Positions 36,260-47,890 are shown, numbered from the stretch's first letter. The stretch is DNA of 64,000 bases from Adiantum capillus-veneris (GCA_014529385.2 CM043971.1:53603209-53667208), one strand, 5' to 3'. Program-made: numbers and translations. The notes: generated by a model not told the origin, from the letters alone.

Positions 36260-36600
36260 GAATATTGGTTGGTCTGAAATTGGGATGCTGCTCTGAATAT
36301 TGTTAACTCTGAATATTATTGACTCTGAATATTGCTAAGTCTGATATTTGGTCAGTCGGATATTTGGTGACTCTAATTATTACTAAGTCTGATATTTGGT
36401 CATGAATATTATTGACTCTGAATATTGCTAAGTCTGATATTTGGTCAGTCGGATATTTGGTGACTCTAATTATTACTAAGTCTGATATTTGGTCATGCTA
36501 GTCGGATTATGTCATGCTGGTCGGAATTAGCTTCAGTCGGATTTTGCTAGGTCGGATTTGGCTAGGTCGGATTTTGCTGACTCTGATATTTTATGCCAAG
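36260..36600. repeat. Short-period repeat with a perfect 93-bp tandem duplication
   Basis: Variants of CTGAATATTG, CTGATATTTGGTCAG and GTCGGAT recur throughout. Within this, 36,311-36,403 and 36,404-36,496 are identical over 93 bp, a very recent duplication. Confidence 0.85.
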
Positions 36601-36789
36601 AACATTTTGGGTTGGACAGTTATAACCATCAGTAGGTACTTGTATTGGGACGAGTTCTGAGTAGGGGAATGCGAGTGAAGCTTTAGCCATGGTGTTCTTT
36701 GCTCTGTCTGATATTTTCTCTATGTTCTATTTGTGCTAACTCTGAAGTTATCTCACTGTGTCTTTTGCTGAGCTGAATCCCTAGCTTAG

Positions 36790-38040
36790 TAGCTAGCTCA
36801 ACAAAAATGAAGTTGTGGGTAGAGCTAGGATCAAATAATCATGCTCTCTTACTTTTTTGCAAGCATAAGAGAGTGGTGCTCCTTTGCAATGGCCTTCCTC
36901 TTTTAGAGCCTCCACCATGGTGAATCTAGGAGGGTCATTATGTTTACTTCTCTTGAACATGCTCGAGAAACATGACTTTGCTCCCTTTCAACCTCTTTAA
37001 GAAAAATTTTGTTTTTACCTTTATAGCCTTTTTCCTTTGCCTTTCTTTTATTGTTGTTGTTGTTTTTATTATTAGCCTTGGGAGAAGTTTGCATCACATT
37101 GTTCTTCCCCTTTGGCTCAGTTTGTTTCTTAGCTTCCATTGGCTTGGAGCCCTTCTTACTCCCTTGTTGGAAAGGAATCCTCGATGCAACCATAGTATCA
37201 TGTATGACCACCAAGATAGTTTTATGTCTTTGTGAGTTGACATACTCACTCATCTCGTCAGATAGGCGAGCACAAAATTTCTATTTTTGTTCTCCAAAGT
37301 CTATCTTCTTGTAGAAAGTGGCTTTGAGATGTAACTCCCAAAACTTATCCACATACTTTTGAATAGACTCATATGGGGCTATCTTAAAGCTTCTCCATTT
37401 CATGAGGACTTTTGTCTTTGGCATCACTTGTAAGAAATTGCTTCATAATAGCAATCCTCAGAGCTTTCCATGTTTTTGGAGCTTCACCTTGAGCACATAG
37501 GCTTGCCCATCATTGAGAGGGTGACTTTTAAAAATGCATGGAAACATTTTGGAGCTTTGAAGATTCTAAAAAATATCAATCTTCAAAATCTATGTCAAAT
37601 TGTTGGATAAAATCCAACACTTTATCAGTTCCTCCAAAGGTTCCATCATAGGTAAGGAAAGTGATGTTCTTTCCTCCCTCTTTTAACTTTTGAAACTTTT
37701 GTGACCTCTTCCATGCCACATAATTCCTTCGATTATCCCTTCTCTTCTCTCTCTTGGGTGGTAAGTCATTGTTCTCGATGTTAGAAGATATTGATGATCA
37801 AGAGGAAGAAGAGGAAGAGGAAGAATAAGGCAAGGATGGTGATCACTTTTTGTGCTTCCTCTTGCTTGGATTTCTTTCTTCCTTCTTTGAATTTTCATGG
37901 GAGGGAGTAATTGATGAATTTCTCTTCCTTTTGGAAAGACTAGGTGATTGTGTCGTGCCCATCGTCTTCTTGGGGTAGTATCATTTTCAAAGGTAGAAGG
38001 GGAGTTGCTTTCATATCTCTCCCTTTGTGAGGTCCCCACC
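36790..38040 (-). pseudogene. Decayed Ty3-gypsy gag
   Basis: Minus-strand peptides from several frames give a plant gypsy Gag. They are RRNYVAWKRSQKF near 37,710; GGKNITF and GTFGGTDKVLDFIQQFD near 37,590-37,680; SIQKYVDKFWELHLKATFYK near 37,320-37,370; then CARLSDEMSEYVNSQR and HDTMVASRIPFQQG (37,270-37,160) and a Lys/Asn-rich tail. The zinc knuckle is degraded. The remnant ends with SLMLAKK-like and PQLHF-like codons near 36,790, corresponding to the start of the protease region. Nothing of the pol that should follow remains. Confidence 0.65.
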
Positions 38041-39000
38041 CCACCGTATCAAACAGCGGATCTGATGGTGAACCTAGTGGCCACTAGATCTATAGCGGAA
38101 GCAAACAAAGTGGTTCAGGGTTCAGCTAGCGGACGATCTCTCATCACAACGTGAGTCGAGTTCGAGCCTACTAGCAGTGAGATCTAGCTCCACCTCGCAG
38201 GGGAAGCGTACTTAAACTATCTAGCGATCCTAAGACCCACCTTCCAAGAGGAGAGAAACCTCGAGTGCCTTTTTCCCCATGTTTCAGAGGCAAGTACACT
38301 TGGGACTTCGTCACTCTAGGGGCAATGAGTATTACTAGTATCGATTTAAACACTATGGGGACAGAGAGTTCCCGACCAATCGGGACCACCCTTCTCATAG
38401 GCATTGGCAACCTGATCCAAGCCCCCACTTTCCACCCCCACACTCACAATGTTCGTTAAGACAGCCCTTCAATCAATATTGCAAAGCGGCACCAAGACAG
38501 TACTCTAGTAAAAATTCTACTCAAACTTATTCATTAAAATTCCAATGTTCTGGAGGTACAACATCCCCCCTCCAGCGAGAGTTTACTCCTCCCGTTGTCG
38601 CTTAGCTACCCATACAACTAGGTATGTCCACCGCGTAGAAAGCATGACATGGACATTCCCACCGCTTAATCAGCAGACGTGGGTTCCCACCGCTTAACCA
38701 GTAGACGTGGGTATCCACCGCTTAACCAGCAGACGTGGATTCAAGAGCCCTTAACCAGGAACTCTGCCCCTTGTGATCAGTAGGGGGGTCAGGACTAATT
38801 CAACATTGGAAATAGAATGAACATGTCGAGTTAAATTTTCCCTAGCATACATTCTTTCCTATTGCAAACAGTATATCCATCAATCATTTCTTTCCTACCT
38901 TAGACTTATATGTACAATGAATTCAAATGCCGAGATTTTCGGCGGATTTCTCCAACATGTTTGGGGATATGTTCTTTCCTAGCTAAACGTGTGCAATGTT
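38041..39000. other. Unassigned GC-richer stretch with 28-bp repeats
   Basis: Three 28-bp units (CCACCGCTTAACCAG-CAGACGTGG type) begin at 38,661, 38,689 and 38,717. The rest has no recognisable coding sequence. Its composition differs from the AT-rich surroundings, and it may be part of an LTR or leader, but no partner was found. Confidence 0.4.
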
Positions 39001-39172
39001 AATTAAACAACTGAATAAAATTGTGATCTATCTCTTCCATTTCTTCGTCAATGGCTCGTGAGATGGCCAATGCCTCTTCGTCCATGGAAGCTTTTCCCTT
39101 TCCGTTCACATTGCTCGTTCCCGCCTCGCGGTCGTGGGCACCACCGAAGCGAGTTCTCTTAACCGGGGCCAT
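38999..39172 (-). CDS. Hypothetical 57-residue reading frame
   Basis: The ATG at 39,172 opens MAPVKRTRFGG, followed by a Gly/Lys-rich segment and an acidic, probably helical tail (EEALAISRAIDEEMEEID). It resembles the N-terminus of a retroelement Gag in composition, but no continuation was found downstream. It may be an exon or a truncated gag. Confidence 0.25.
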   Translation of the reverse strand: MAPVKRTRFGGAHDREAGTSNVNGKGKASMDEEALAISRAIDEEMEEIDHNFIQLFN

Positions 39173-39239
39173 TTTACTCACTACTTTAAATGATAAACTT
39201 GAAGAAAAAGAGCTTAGGTCCGAGAGCATCATAACAAAT

Positions 39240-40053
39240 CAATTGGTAGATTAGAATCATTAATGAATCCTCCTTATGCAAGAGATTAGATTTTTCCTTC
39301 GAGACCTATCAATTTTATGGGTAATTCTTTACTTGCCCTATGGGAATTGGCTCTAAAGTTAATCACTTGGCTTAGATGATTAAGAAAAATTCAAAATTTT
39401 ACTAATTGCTTTACAATAGAGATGAAGTAGGCAAGCTCGATCACTTTCTTAGTGCAATTTGAAGATGCAGAATTACCGCATACATATGTGATAGAAAATT
39501 CTCCTCTTATTGACCTAATGACGGATTAATTTTTACCTTAATCACATCTTAATGTGAGAGAATCTTTTTGAATCTAATTAATTACATTACTATTGAATGG
39601 TAAAAGGGTGAATTTCATCAAATCTACATTATTACCTCTACTGACAATTTATTAACTATGCTGCCTAGAGAGAGAATCTCTCCTAATCATGTATTAATCA
39701 TTGATTAAGAATGATGAATGGCTGCATAAATTAGCTAATTGAATGATGATTATGTAATGGAGTATAGTTATGTAAACTTAGAGAGCAGTTATTGGGAATT
39801 ATAGCTAAGATTAAGCATAGTAAACGAGGAATTTGGAGAATAATGATGAGAATTAAGAAAAGCAGGAATTAAACCATGATTACCGTGATAAGGGACTGAG
39901 AATCCTCTTGATTTTCTGATCCAATGAATCCTCAAGATGAGAATTTCGGCAGCACCTCCCTCCGTGCTTCTCCTTCAAAAACTGTGTGTGTACCGGCAGC
40001 ACCTCCCCAAGGTGTGTGTAGGTGTGTATGTGTGTACTGGGTGTGTGCGTGAG

Positions 40054-40104
<51 letters not shown>

Positions 40105-40700
40105 ACACCTTTAAATAGGCTCCTCCAAGCTGAAATTCGAATTGTGCTTCTATATGCATCTGGAGAGCACTCATTTCATGCATGGCAAGTCTAGTTACCT
40201 GCCTACCAAGTGTCCAGTTAGCTAGTCTAACTGACTCTCACACTCACTCTCAAGCTTGGAAACTCTCCCACAACTCCCACAAGACAAGAGGGCGCCACCT
40301 AGCTACTAAAGTTGGCTCTGAGTGGCCTGGAACCTGTTCCCACACAGCCTCGAGCCCCGGTGCCTCCCCGCACAACTTTAGGAAAATTTGGTTTTAGGCT
40401 AAAACGACCCATACGAGTCAGAATTTAATGCCGTAAATTGCTATACTAAGCTCTAACTAAGGTGTACTGGTCCGAGTTCCTGCCATATTTAGCAGCCCTC
40501 GGGGTCCGAAAATGCATATTTCTTTCAAATTCGGGGTACGGGTGCAGTTTTTCGAGACGGTCAAAACTGGACGGGTTGGGTGCAGAGATTATTTTAATTC
40601 ACATTTGGAAGCTTTATAACATTCTAAACAACATGGCACTGGGAGAGAATTTGGAAAACTGCTAAAAATAGTAACTTGTTCCATTATGTTCATTTCATGG
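39240..40700. other. Unassigned AT-rich stretch
   Basis: No gene is visible. A long TG microsatellite lies within it at about 40,019-40,102. Confidence 0.4.
40019..40102. repeat. TG microsatellite
   Basis: GTGTGT with a few interruptions becomes a pure run from about 40,057 to 40,102. Confidence 0.95.
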
Positions 40701-40751
40701 TACAAGGGTGCTCTTTTTGGTCGGGGTGAGAGACCTTACACCCTTGAAAAT

Positions 40752-41043
40752 TCAGGACACACTTATGCTTGTCAAACTTGGAGGTCCTTCTGATCTCTCC
40801 TCTTCATTACCAAAAGAGATTAGTCTTTTGGATGTCTCACTAGGAGGCCTCATAGAAATTCTCTCTTCTTTGAAGGACTTGAATTTGGCTTTGAACCTCC
40901 GCTTGCAAAATAGGGTTTCCCATTGCTTCTTGTAGCTTGTCAACAAGATAGTAGAAAACTTTGCAACCATCATCAAATGCTATACTATGAGACAGATCTA
41001 AGTTGTCAATATTAATTACATTCTTTTTATTATGTCGTGCCAT
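40752..41043 (-). pseudogene. Possible Gag N-terminus
   Basis: The ATG at 41,043 opens MARHNKKNVINIDNLDLS. The frame shifts near 40,840 and continues as SKRLISFGNEEERSEGPPSL. A primer-binding-like sequence lies 450 bp upstream on the same strand (41,488-41,499), which fits a decayed LTR element, but no zinc knuckle or pol follows. Confidence 0.25.
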
Positions 41044-41082
41044 GATTAAATTTCTTGTATGTGTATGCTAGCTCTTTACTTG

Positions 41083-41176
41083 GCACTTCCAATACTTTGA
41101 TTACTACTCATCTTATCTCTCAAAAATAAGCACTTGCAATACTTTGATTACTACTCATCTTATCTCTCAAAAATAA
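41083..41176. repeat. 47-bp tandem duplication
   Basis: Units start at 41,083 and 41,130 (GCACTT-x-CAATACTTTGATT) and abut the left arm of the inverted-repeat element. Confidence 0.85.
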
Positions 41177-42175
41177 GCACTTGAGTAACTAGACTCGTGG
41201 TTTAGAATATTGCTAATTGCAAAGAGTAGTGGAGTGGGTTTAATAGTGCTAAGACGGCACCAATTCCTATCGGACGGATAATAGCTCAATAATGGTTAAT
41301 CCATAGGCAAGCCCTGAAAGACTCCATTAAGACTATATTTTTGGATGGTGTCTCCCGTACCCTATAAATAGGTGTGTCAACCGAGATAATAAATCCCATC
41401 CCCACTTACCCTATTGCAATGAGCAAGTCTAGCCTTTCATAATTTACTCAAGGACCTCTCTTCTTACGCAAGAAAAGAGAAACCTTAGCCCTGATACCAA
41501 TGTCAGAGAATCTAATGTTTACTTTAGATTTAGCAGAATTATAACATATGAAAGGAGAGAGTTTTCCTTAGGAGAATTTAAAGAGGAGACTATAGGTTGT
41601 GTCGAGCTCATTTCTTTACACAATTACACATTAAAGCACTAAAATCATGGACAGATTCAAAGAGAATACCACAATTAAGATTGAGGACTGGATTTGCTTG
41701 GAGCCGATCCCCCCTCCAAACGGTCTTTGTATTATAATCTTCTTTTAAGGAGAGATTTGATTAGCTCCTAGTATTCTCTCTCAACTCTATTGCCCTCATC
41801 CTACCCCTCTCTACCTCTCTATAAAGAGAGTGCAGAGATAGATAGTTAATGATTACAACCTAGGTTTCTTTCTTCTCTACCTAAGAAGAGATTCACTTCT
41901 CTAATCTATGAAAGGTTGGATTTGTTCATTGCAATAGGGTAAGTGGGACTGGGATTTATTATCTCTGTTGGCATGCCTGTTTACAAAGTTTGAGGGACAC
42001 CATCGAGAACTATGATCTTAATAATGAAGTCTTTTTAGACTTGCCTATGGCTTAACCGTTATTGAACTATTAGCAATCTCGATAGGAATTCGTGCCAACT
42101 TATCACTATTAAACCCACTCCACTACTCTTTGCAATAAATAATATTTTAAACCATGAGTGTAGTTACTTGAGTGC
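41177..42175. mobile_element. ~1-kb element with ~310-bp inverted arms
   Basis: The left arm (41,177 to about 41,490) and the reverse complement of the right arm (about 41,855-42,175) share GCACT-xx-AGTAACTA-x-ACTC at the tips, GCAAAGAGTAGTGGAGTGGG, TAATAAATCCCA-TCCC and ACCCTATTGCAATGA. Identity looks about 75-80 percent. The ~360-bp centre contains a GGAGGGGGGATCGGCTCCA-like motif (minus strand), also present near 56,140. No transposase is present. It may be a foldback or MITE-type element, or two LTR fragments in opposite orientation. Confidence 0.55.
41488..41499 (-). promoter_or_regulatory. Primer-binding-site-like sequence
   Basis: On the minus strand TGGTATCAGGGC follows CTGACA with one base between, as after a copia 5' LTR. 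It differs by one base from the initiator-Met site of the two copia elements. There are no paired LTRs, so this stays tentative. Confidence 0.35.
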
Positions 42176-42245
42176 ATTTTTTGAAGGCTAAGAGATATAG
42201 TAACTGAAGCTTTAATCTCTATCTATCTCTACCCTCTCTATACAT

Positions 42246-42247
<2 letters not shown>

Positions 42248-42295
<48 letters not shown>

Positions 42296-42466
42296 TGGTA
42301 GATATAGAGAGACCTTAGCTCGCCAGTGGCTTTTTTCCATCTCATCTACACACCTTGGGACGGACGTAAGAGAGAGAGAGAGAGAGAGAGGATAGCAATA
42401 GATATAGAGAGACCTTAGCTCGCCAGTGGCTTTTTTCCATCTCATCTACACACCTTGGGACGGACG

Positions 42467-42517
<51 letters not shown>

Positions 42518-42590
42518 AGCAATAGATATAGAGAGACCTTAGCTCTCCAATGGCTTTTTTCCATCTCGTATGCACACCTTGGGGCGAATG
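42248..42590. repeat. Three compound repeats, each a GA microsatellite plus a ~70-bp unit
   Basis: The ~70-bp unit beginning GATATAGAGAGACCTTAGCT occurs at 42,301, 42,401 and 42,525. The first two are identical and the third is diverged. Each is preceded by a GA run of different length, which accounts for the unequal spacing. Confidence 0.9.
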
Positions 42591-42885
42591 TATATGAACA
42601 CAAATCCAAGGGATGTTTTTGGCTTTTGCTGAGGTGGACTTTGAGGGAGACTTTAGTTTTTCATTCAGAGACTAAGAGTCTAGAAGCAGCCACCTCAACA
42701 TTCGCCGTATAGTAGAATCTGAAAGGGCTATGATGTAAATGATTTGGAGAGAGGATGACATAACAAGGTGGCATCGAGAAGCTCAACTATATGAGATGGG
42801 ACATAGTCTCTCTCCCTTTCTCTTTCTCTCTCACTAACACACATCCATCTTCACACATTTTCTTCTAATGTTGTTGTGAAGAGTT

Positions 42886-43110
42886 ATGGCTACAAGTGGA
42901 GCCAGTGTTTTGTGTTGTACGTAGTGTGAGAGTGCTCCCTTTATTGTAGAGTGCTTTGAACAAGAGCTTCTTTATTGTGCTTCTTGCTCAGAATCTCTTC
43001 ACAGCAACAGAGCTCGTCGTCGCCACCATGTAAAGCCTTTCAAAATATGCAATGAATGCAAGGATACAGTCCCTCGAGTGAAATATGTGTGGTGCTCGAA
43101 AAAAGAGTAA
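42886..43110 (+). pseudogene. B-box-type zinc-finger exon with an internal stop codon
   Basis: From ATG 42,886 the frame reads to 43,110 with one TAG at 42,922-42,924. The spacing C-x2-C-x8-C-x7-C-x2-C-x4-H-x7-H (FEQELLYCASCSESLH, RRRHHVKP) fits a plant B-box. It is followed by a second Cys pair (CNECKDTVP) and VWCSKK. The stop lies between the first two zinc ligands. A GTAAGT donor follows at about 43,107, so this looks like a first exon. No downstream exon was identified, because a CACTA derivative begins within about 100 bp. It could be a captured gene fragment or a host gene truncated by the transposon. B-box proteins usually act in transcription complexes in the nucleus. Confidence 0.5.
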
Positions 43111-43719
43111 GTGTTTGAAAATGTATGTGTATGTTTGGGGTTATGTATGTGACGGCCCCTGCAAGGTATATGTATGTTTAAGTTTAGATTTAGGATTTAG
43201 GATTATTTAATTTAGCAGGACTTTGGAAACGGCTTATTGGCAAGCTATTTACGCATGTGAGATTGCAAATAACTTGCATGTAGCTTGTTAGGTTTAGGTA
43301 TGTAGTCGTTTGCAAGCTCATATGCGCAAACGACTCGTGAAAAATCGTTTATGAAGTTCGCACATCCCAAAAACACTACGAACTTCGAAAATGGCTTGTC
43401 CGTGAGCTGTTTGTGCATGTAAGCTTGCATGTAGCTTTTTAGGTTTAGGTATGTAGTCGTTTGCAAGCTCACATACGCAAACAACTTGCGAGAAAGTCGT
43501 TTCTGAAGTCCGTTGCGTTTTGGCATCCCAAAAACATTGTGGACTTCAAAATTGGCTTATATGCGAGCCGTTTGCGCATGTGAGCTTGCAAGTAGGTTGC
43601 ACGGGTTTAGATATGTAGTCGTTTGCAAGCTCACATGCGCAACCGACTCGCAGAAATATCACCTGCAAGAGCGACGTATCTTACATTAATGGTCAAGGCA
43701 CACAAGTCCTTTGAAGTTG

Positions 43720-44505
43720 GATGAGGCAAAATTTGGCAACTTACTTGTTCACAATGCTCGGGTAAACGAAAGTGTCTTGAAGTGTTGCTCTTGCTTTGCA
43801 ACCTCGTACTGTGAAGTCCACTTTTGCATCATTGGATTGTGAAGCATGTAAAATTGATTGATCTTAGCCTCTAGATCCTCTCTCATGTTCTTTTCCACAC
43901 CGAGTTTGCACATCACAATCCCAGATATGCGCTCATCATCAATGGCGCGTCAAAGCGTATCTTCTGCACGATCAACTCTGAAGAGCCGCTCTCTAATGTA
44001 CACAAGGGACTCTTAAACCAACCAACCCTCTGTCATGCTACCCTCTGGACGTGCCTTCTGACGCACATATCCCTTCAACGTTTTCATGAAACGTCCTAAA
44101 AAGAACATCCACTTGATATGCACTATGATTGGCTATTTCCACCTCGTCAACTACTTGAACGAGAAGATGCGCTTGAATGGTCAGCATGGTAGTAGGAAAG
44201 TGTGTCTCGAACATGCAAACGACCTCCGCAATGTTTTGTTTAGCAGATGGTATAGAAACTGCATAAATCTCCTTCTGGGAGATCCATTGGACCAATTTCG
44301 CAAGTTTGTAGATTGTTTGGGGGGACTCGCCAATTTCACAAACGTGCTGCAAAGAAACACGCCTTGTCCGTCATACAACATGTTTGCATTGATTACAAGG
44401 ACATAAGATCCTTGTTGCACGATAGACGTCTTGATCGGACGACCCCACATCATCGTCACTACTCATAATTACTGAGGAAATCTTGAACCCTAAAGATAAA
44501 TTTAT

Positions 44506-44564
<59 letters not shown>

Positions 44565-44628
44565 CCCCTTTGGTAGCAATCAGAAAACCATAAATCACAT
44601 TGTAAACTACCTCAGATTCTCTAGCCAT
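43720..44628 (-). pseudogene. CACTA transposase fragments (N-terminal CPC-x2-C region joined to a DUF4218-like domain)
   Basis: The frame 44,628-44,371 carries RILCPCNQCKHVV, like the transposase-associated N-terminal region of plant TNP2 proteins. A GA microsatellite encodes an Arg-Glu run inside it. Directly after, 44,352-44,038 encodes IYKLAKLVQWISQKEI, then VVCMFETHFPTTMLTIQAHLLVQVVDE, which fits the DUF4218 domain of CACTA transposases. Decayed remains (RISGIVMCKLGVEKN, WTSQYE-like) follow to about 43,720. The catalytic core expected between the two parts is missing, so this is an internal-deletion derivative. Confidence 0.6.
44510..44561. repeat. TC microsatellite
   Basis: There are about 26 TC units within the transposase relic. 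On the minus strand it encodes the Arg-Glu run. Confidence 0.95.
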
Positions 44629-45120
44629 GTCTGATCCTCACACATCTCGGTCTAGAGGTGCATGGAAATCGGGACCACCTTGTTATAATCTTGTCTTTAT
44701 TGGTCAATGCCTATATTTATGGGTACGACAAATCTGCACACCCACGTCTACATGATAATGCATGTAGTGGACAAATCCCCTTTGCCTCTTGTTCAATTGT
44801 AGCCATACCCTACTGTAAACTACCTCAGATTCTCTAGCCATGCTCGATCCCCGAGACACAAAAACACAACGACTTTTCTGCAAGTCATTTGCGATGTGAT
44901 TGCAAACGACTATATACCTAAACCAATGGAAGCTACATGCAAGCTCATATGCGCAAATGGCTCGCGGACAAGCTGTTTTTGAACTTTGTAGCGTTTTTGG
45001 GATGCAAAAATGAAGCGGACTTCAAAAACGGCTTCTTGCGAGTCGTTTGTGCACGTGAGCTTGCAAACGATAACATACATAAAACTAACAAGCTACATGC
45101 AAGCTCACATAACCAAACTG

Positions 45121-45590
45121 GTGGTATGTTATAGAGGTAGTCCCACACAGTGCACGGATGTACGAGGGCTACAATTTGCTAGTCACCTTGGTATCCATGG
45201 AGGAGACCAGAGATGAAAACAAACAAGAAGCCACGGATGTGACGTCGAACGAGCCCAAAACAACTTTTGAAACACGGATGCATGTGGAGGACCTCCTAAA
45301 TGAAACAGAGGACATTTGCTTAGACTGAGAGCTCTATATAGACATGGGGAGTTATGTTGAGTTATGCAAGGATGAGAGAAAGACCTCTTGAAGTCATAGA
45401 CATTGTATCTAAGAAATTTTGCTCCCTTTTGTCATAAACATTGTATTTGAGCAGTTTTGTCTACTCTTGTCTCTGTTCTAAACTTGTGAAACTTAAATTG
45501 TGAATCAAATTGTAACCTATTCGGATTTTCTTATTTTATTATTAACATGTTTTAACTTCAAATGTGTTTTTTTTTAATGCAGATATGGAT
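45121..45590. other. Short unassigned segment
   Basis: A 43-codon plus-strand frame starts at 45,199 (MEETRDENKQEATDV), acidic and hydrophilic, without recognisable domains. It is too short to call on its own. Confidence 0.3.
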
Positions 45591-46322
45591 CCAAATGACT
45601 ATTTACGCTTCCTTGGACCCCAAGTAGAGGAGGGGGTATGACGTCCACCACGGCGTCGACTCACATGTACGTCGTTTCACTCCTTCGAAGTCTCCGTCTG
45701 CTTCGGAGCGATCAGTGCGCTCCGAGAGTTCCGTGTCGACTAGACAGACTACACACTCCTCTAAGCACCGATGCTCTAGTGGTGGAGGCGGGCAGCTGCT
45801 GTGGAGGAGGCTACATGATGCTTCCACACCGTCTTGTAATCATCGAGGCTCTTTACCTCCCCCTCCTTTGTCCGTCCCCACACGAGCCAAGGCTGCTGTG
45901 GAGGAGGCTGCACTGATGCTTCCACACAATCTCCTGGTCATCGAGGCTCTTTACCTCCCCCTTCTTTGTTCGTCCCCACACTAGCCAAGGCATCATCCTC
46001 TACTCCGACTTTTGCACAACCATCGGTCACTCCTAGCTACACACCACTTGCTACTCCTCTGGAACTCACCCTACTCGACACTCCTCCCTTCGGAGCCCAG
46101 ACTCCCGTGGAGACATCTGCAACCATGACCATTATCGAGACACCACTTGAGACGCCTGCAATGACGCCTAGGTTCAGTCGCAACAGGCAAGAGGGCTTAC
46201 CGTACTCAATCGACATCAGTGGCAACTTGATCTTGGATGAGGACGTCAAGAATCTGATTTTGCGCATGCACAACCTATGCACTGACGTTTTTCGGCACTA
46301 CATATTAAAATGCCTAGAATGA
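45585..46322 (+). pseudogene. Broken Pro/Thr-rich reading frame, probable transposon accessory ORF
   Basis: MDPNDYLRFLGPQ begins at 45,585 and shifts frame after about 18 codons. The downstream frame 45,966-46,322 is Pro/Thr-rich (PLATPLELTLLDTPPFGAQ) and ends with PYSIDISGNLILDEDVKNLI. A 97-bp unit is duplicated at 45,794-45,890 and 45,891-45,987 (GCTGCTGTGGAGGAGGCT). Its position next to the CACTA remains suggests a second ORF of that transposon, but I cannot name the family. Confidence 0.35.
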
Positions 46323-46329
46323 AGTGCAC

Positions 46330-47890
46330 GATGAATTGAAAGACAGTCATCAGAATACAGCATAACGAGTTTTTTGTGGCAAATCGAGAAGAGCGTTTTC
46401 AGTGAAGACTTAATCAGAGTGCGGATATGCGAGTACTGTAAACACAACGCTCCGAAGTGCAGAAAGCAGTAAAGCATGGGTGAAGCAAGCAAGCGTGACT
46501 GACTAAAGAAGATTGAAAGATTACAAAGCGAGAAGCGCACAAGAATCCCCACAAGTAGAAGCAACAAAGAAAGGCAGTCAAAGCGCAAGTAGAGGTAGGG
46601 AGCTCACACCACTTGAACAACGGATGGACATCATTTGAAAATGAGTTTATAAGCGTTATTACATTGCTCTCTAGGTTTAGTAGTTTTGAATATTTATAAT
46701 CTTAAATGTTAACATAATGTTTTCTTTGTATGTCATGAATAGTGTTCCATGATTGGACGTGACCCCACAACGTACGAGCGCTAATATACGGACAAAAAGG
46801 ACTTAATTACCCTTGTGGACATTTTGAGCTCTTGACCCAGCTTGGTTATTACTTAACTTTACACTTTGAAATATATTTTATTTTAATAATGAGCTATTAG
46901 ATTGTTTTATATTTGTGCGTTTATACTTATAGAAAATCTTATTGTTTTTTTTTTTAATACATAATCCGACAAATACGCCATTGACACGAAATGAGACGTC
47001 AAATTAACTTATATCAAACTAATCCTTACTAGCACTAGTTTTACTTCTATATAACATGTATTAGGAGATGACGTGTATACATCAATTTTATAAATGATTC
47101 ACAACAATGTAAATTAGTTCTACATTTTTTCGTAATGACAATTGAATTATCATTCGTACATTTTGATCCAACTTGACAATCAATCAATGTCAAGTTTTTT
47201 GCTATGATTTGTTCATTACAGTATGCTTTTGTCAATGTACTTTTGTTCAATTTTGCCAATTTTAATCTCATTTTTTGATATATTATACTCTATGGTTGAT
47301 TGGAAAAATGTCCTACCACCAAAAAATATATATTCAGATGATGTTGTAAGCATTGCTATTTTGGGATTTGCAATGTCGCTACCAACATCACTACATTGGG
47401 AACCCACACAATTGCTATGAACATCACTATGGACATCGCTATATTGCAACACTTATAAAGAACCACATAACAACGTCCATAGAGACGATATCGTTGCAAC
47501 ACTCATAGCGGCGGCCTTAATGTCGCCGGGGATAAAAATATCCTTATTTTTATTCTTTGTTCCGGGGATGAAAAGTGCATTAATCTTTGCCCGTGTGATA
47601 AGGGCATTTTTCTATTTTCAGGAGTTGCATCAAAATTTTAGAACCCACTACTAGTTAAGGCTTCACATTCTACCTTCAAAATACGAAAATTACCATCAAA
47701 AATAAATTTTGCAAATGGATCCAAGACAGCTAACTTGCAAATATCCTCCTGAAATCGATTAAAACTGCTTCCAATGACTGAATGATAAGTGGAAAGTGTC
47801 ATGAACATGCCTTCATCAAATACCACAAATGTTCAATAGCATTCACAAGAAGTTTTGGACAAATTCTCACAATAATTCTCACATTGTGAC
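46330..47890. other. Unassigned AT-rich stretch
   Basis: No coding region, RNA gene or repeat boundary could be supported. Small AT-rich reading frames only. Confidence 0.4.

Larger units (their letters stand above)
43200..45120. mobile_element. Internally deleted CACTA-type DNA transposon
   Basis: About 155-bp direct repeats at the left (GGTTTAGGTATGTAGTCGTT at 43,291, 43,442 and about 43,603) reappear in inverted orientation at about 44,870-45,110 (GCAAACGAC-TATATACCTAAACC). This is the subterminal repeat architecture of CACTA elements. Between them lie minus-strand transposase fragments. I could not find definite CACTA/TAGTG termini, so the borders are approximate. Confidence 0.55.

Noticed and set aside
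39932..40194. Frames encoding His-Thr or Cys-Val runs
   Set aside because: They are translations of the TG microsatellite.
41488..41499. A complete minus-strand copia element starting here
   Set aside because: There is a primer-site-like sequence, but no paired LTRs and no recognisable pol, so only a tentative site is listed.
42245..42712. Leu-Ser and Arg-Glu repeat frames
   Set aside because: They are translations of the GA microsatellites in a compound repeat.
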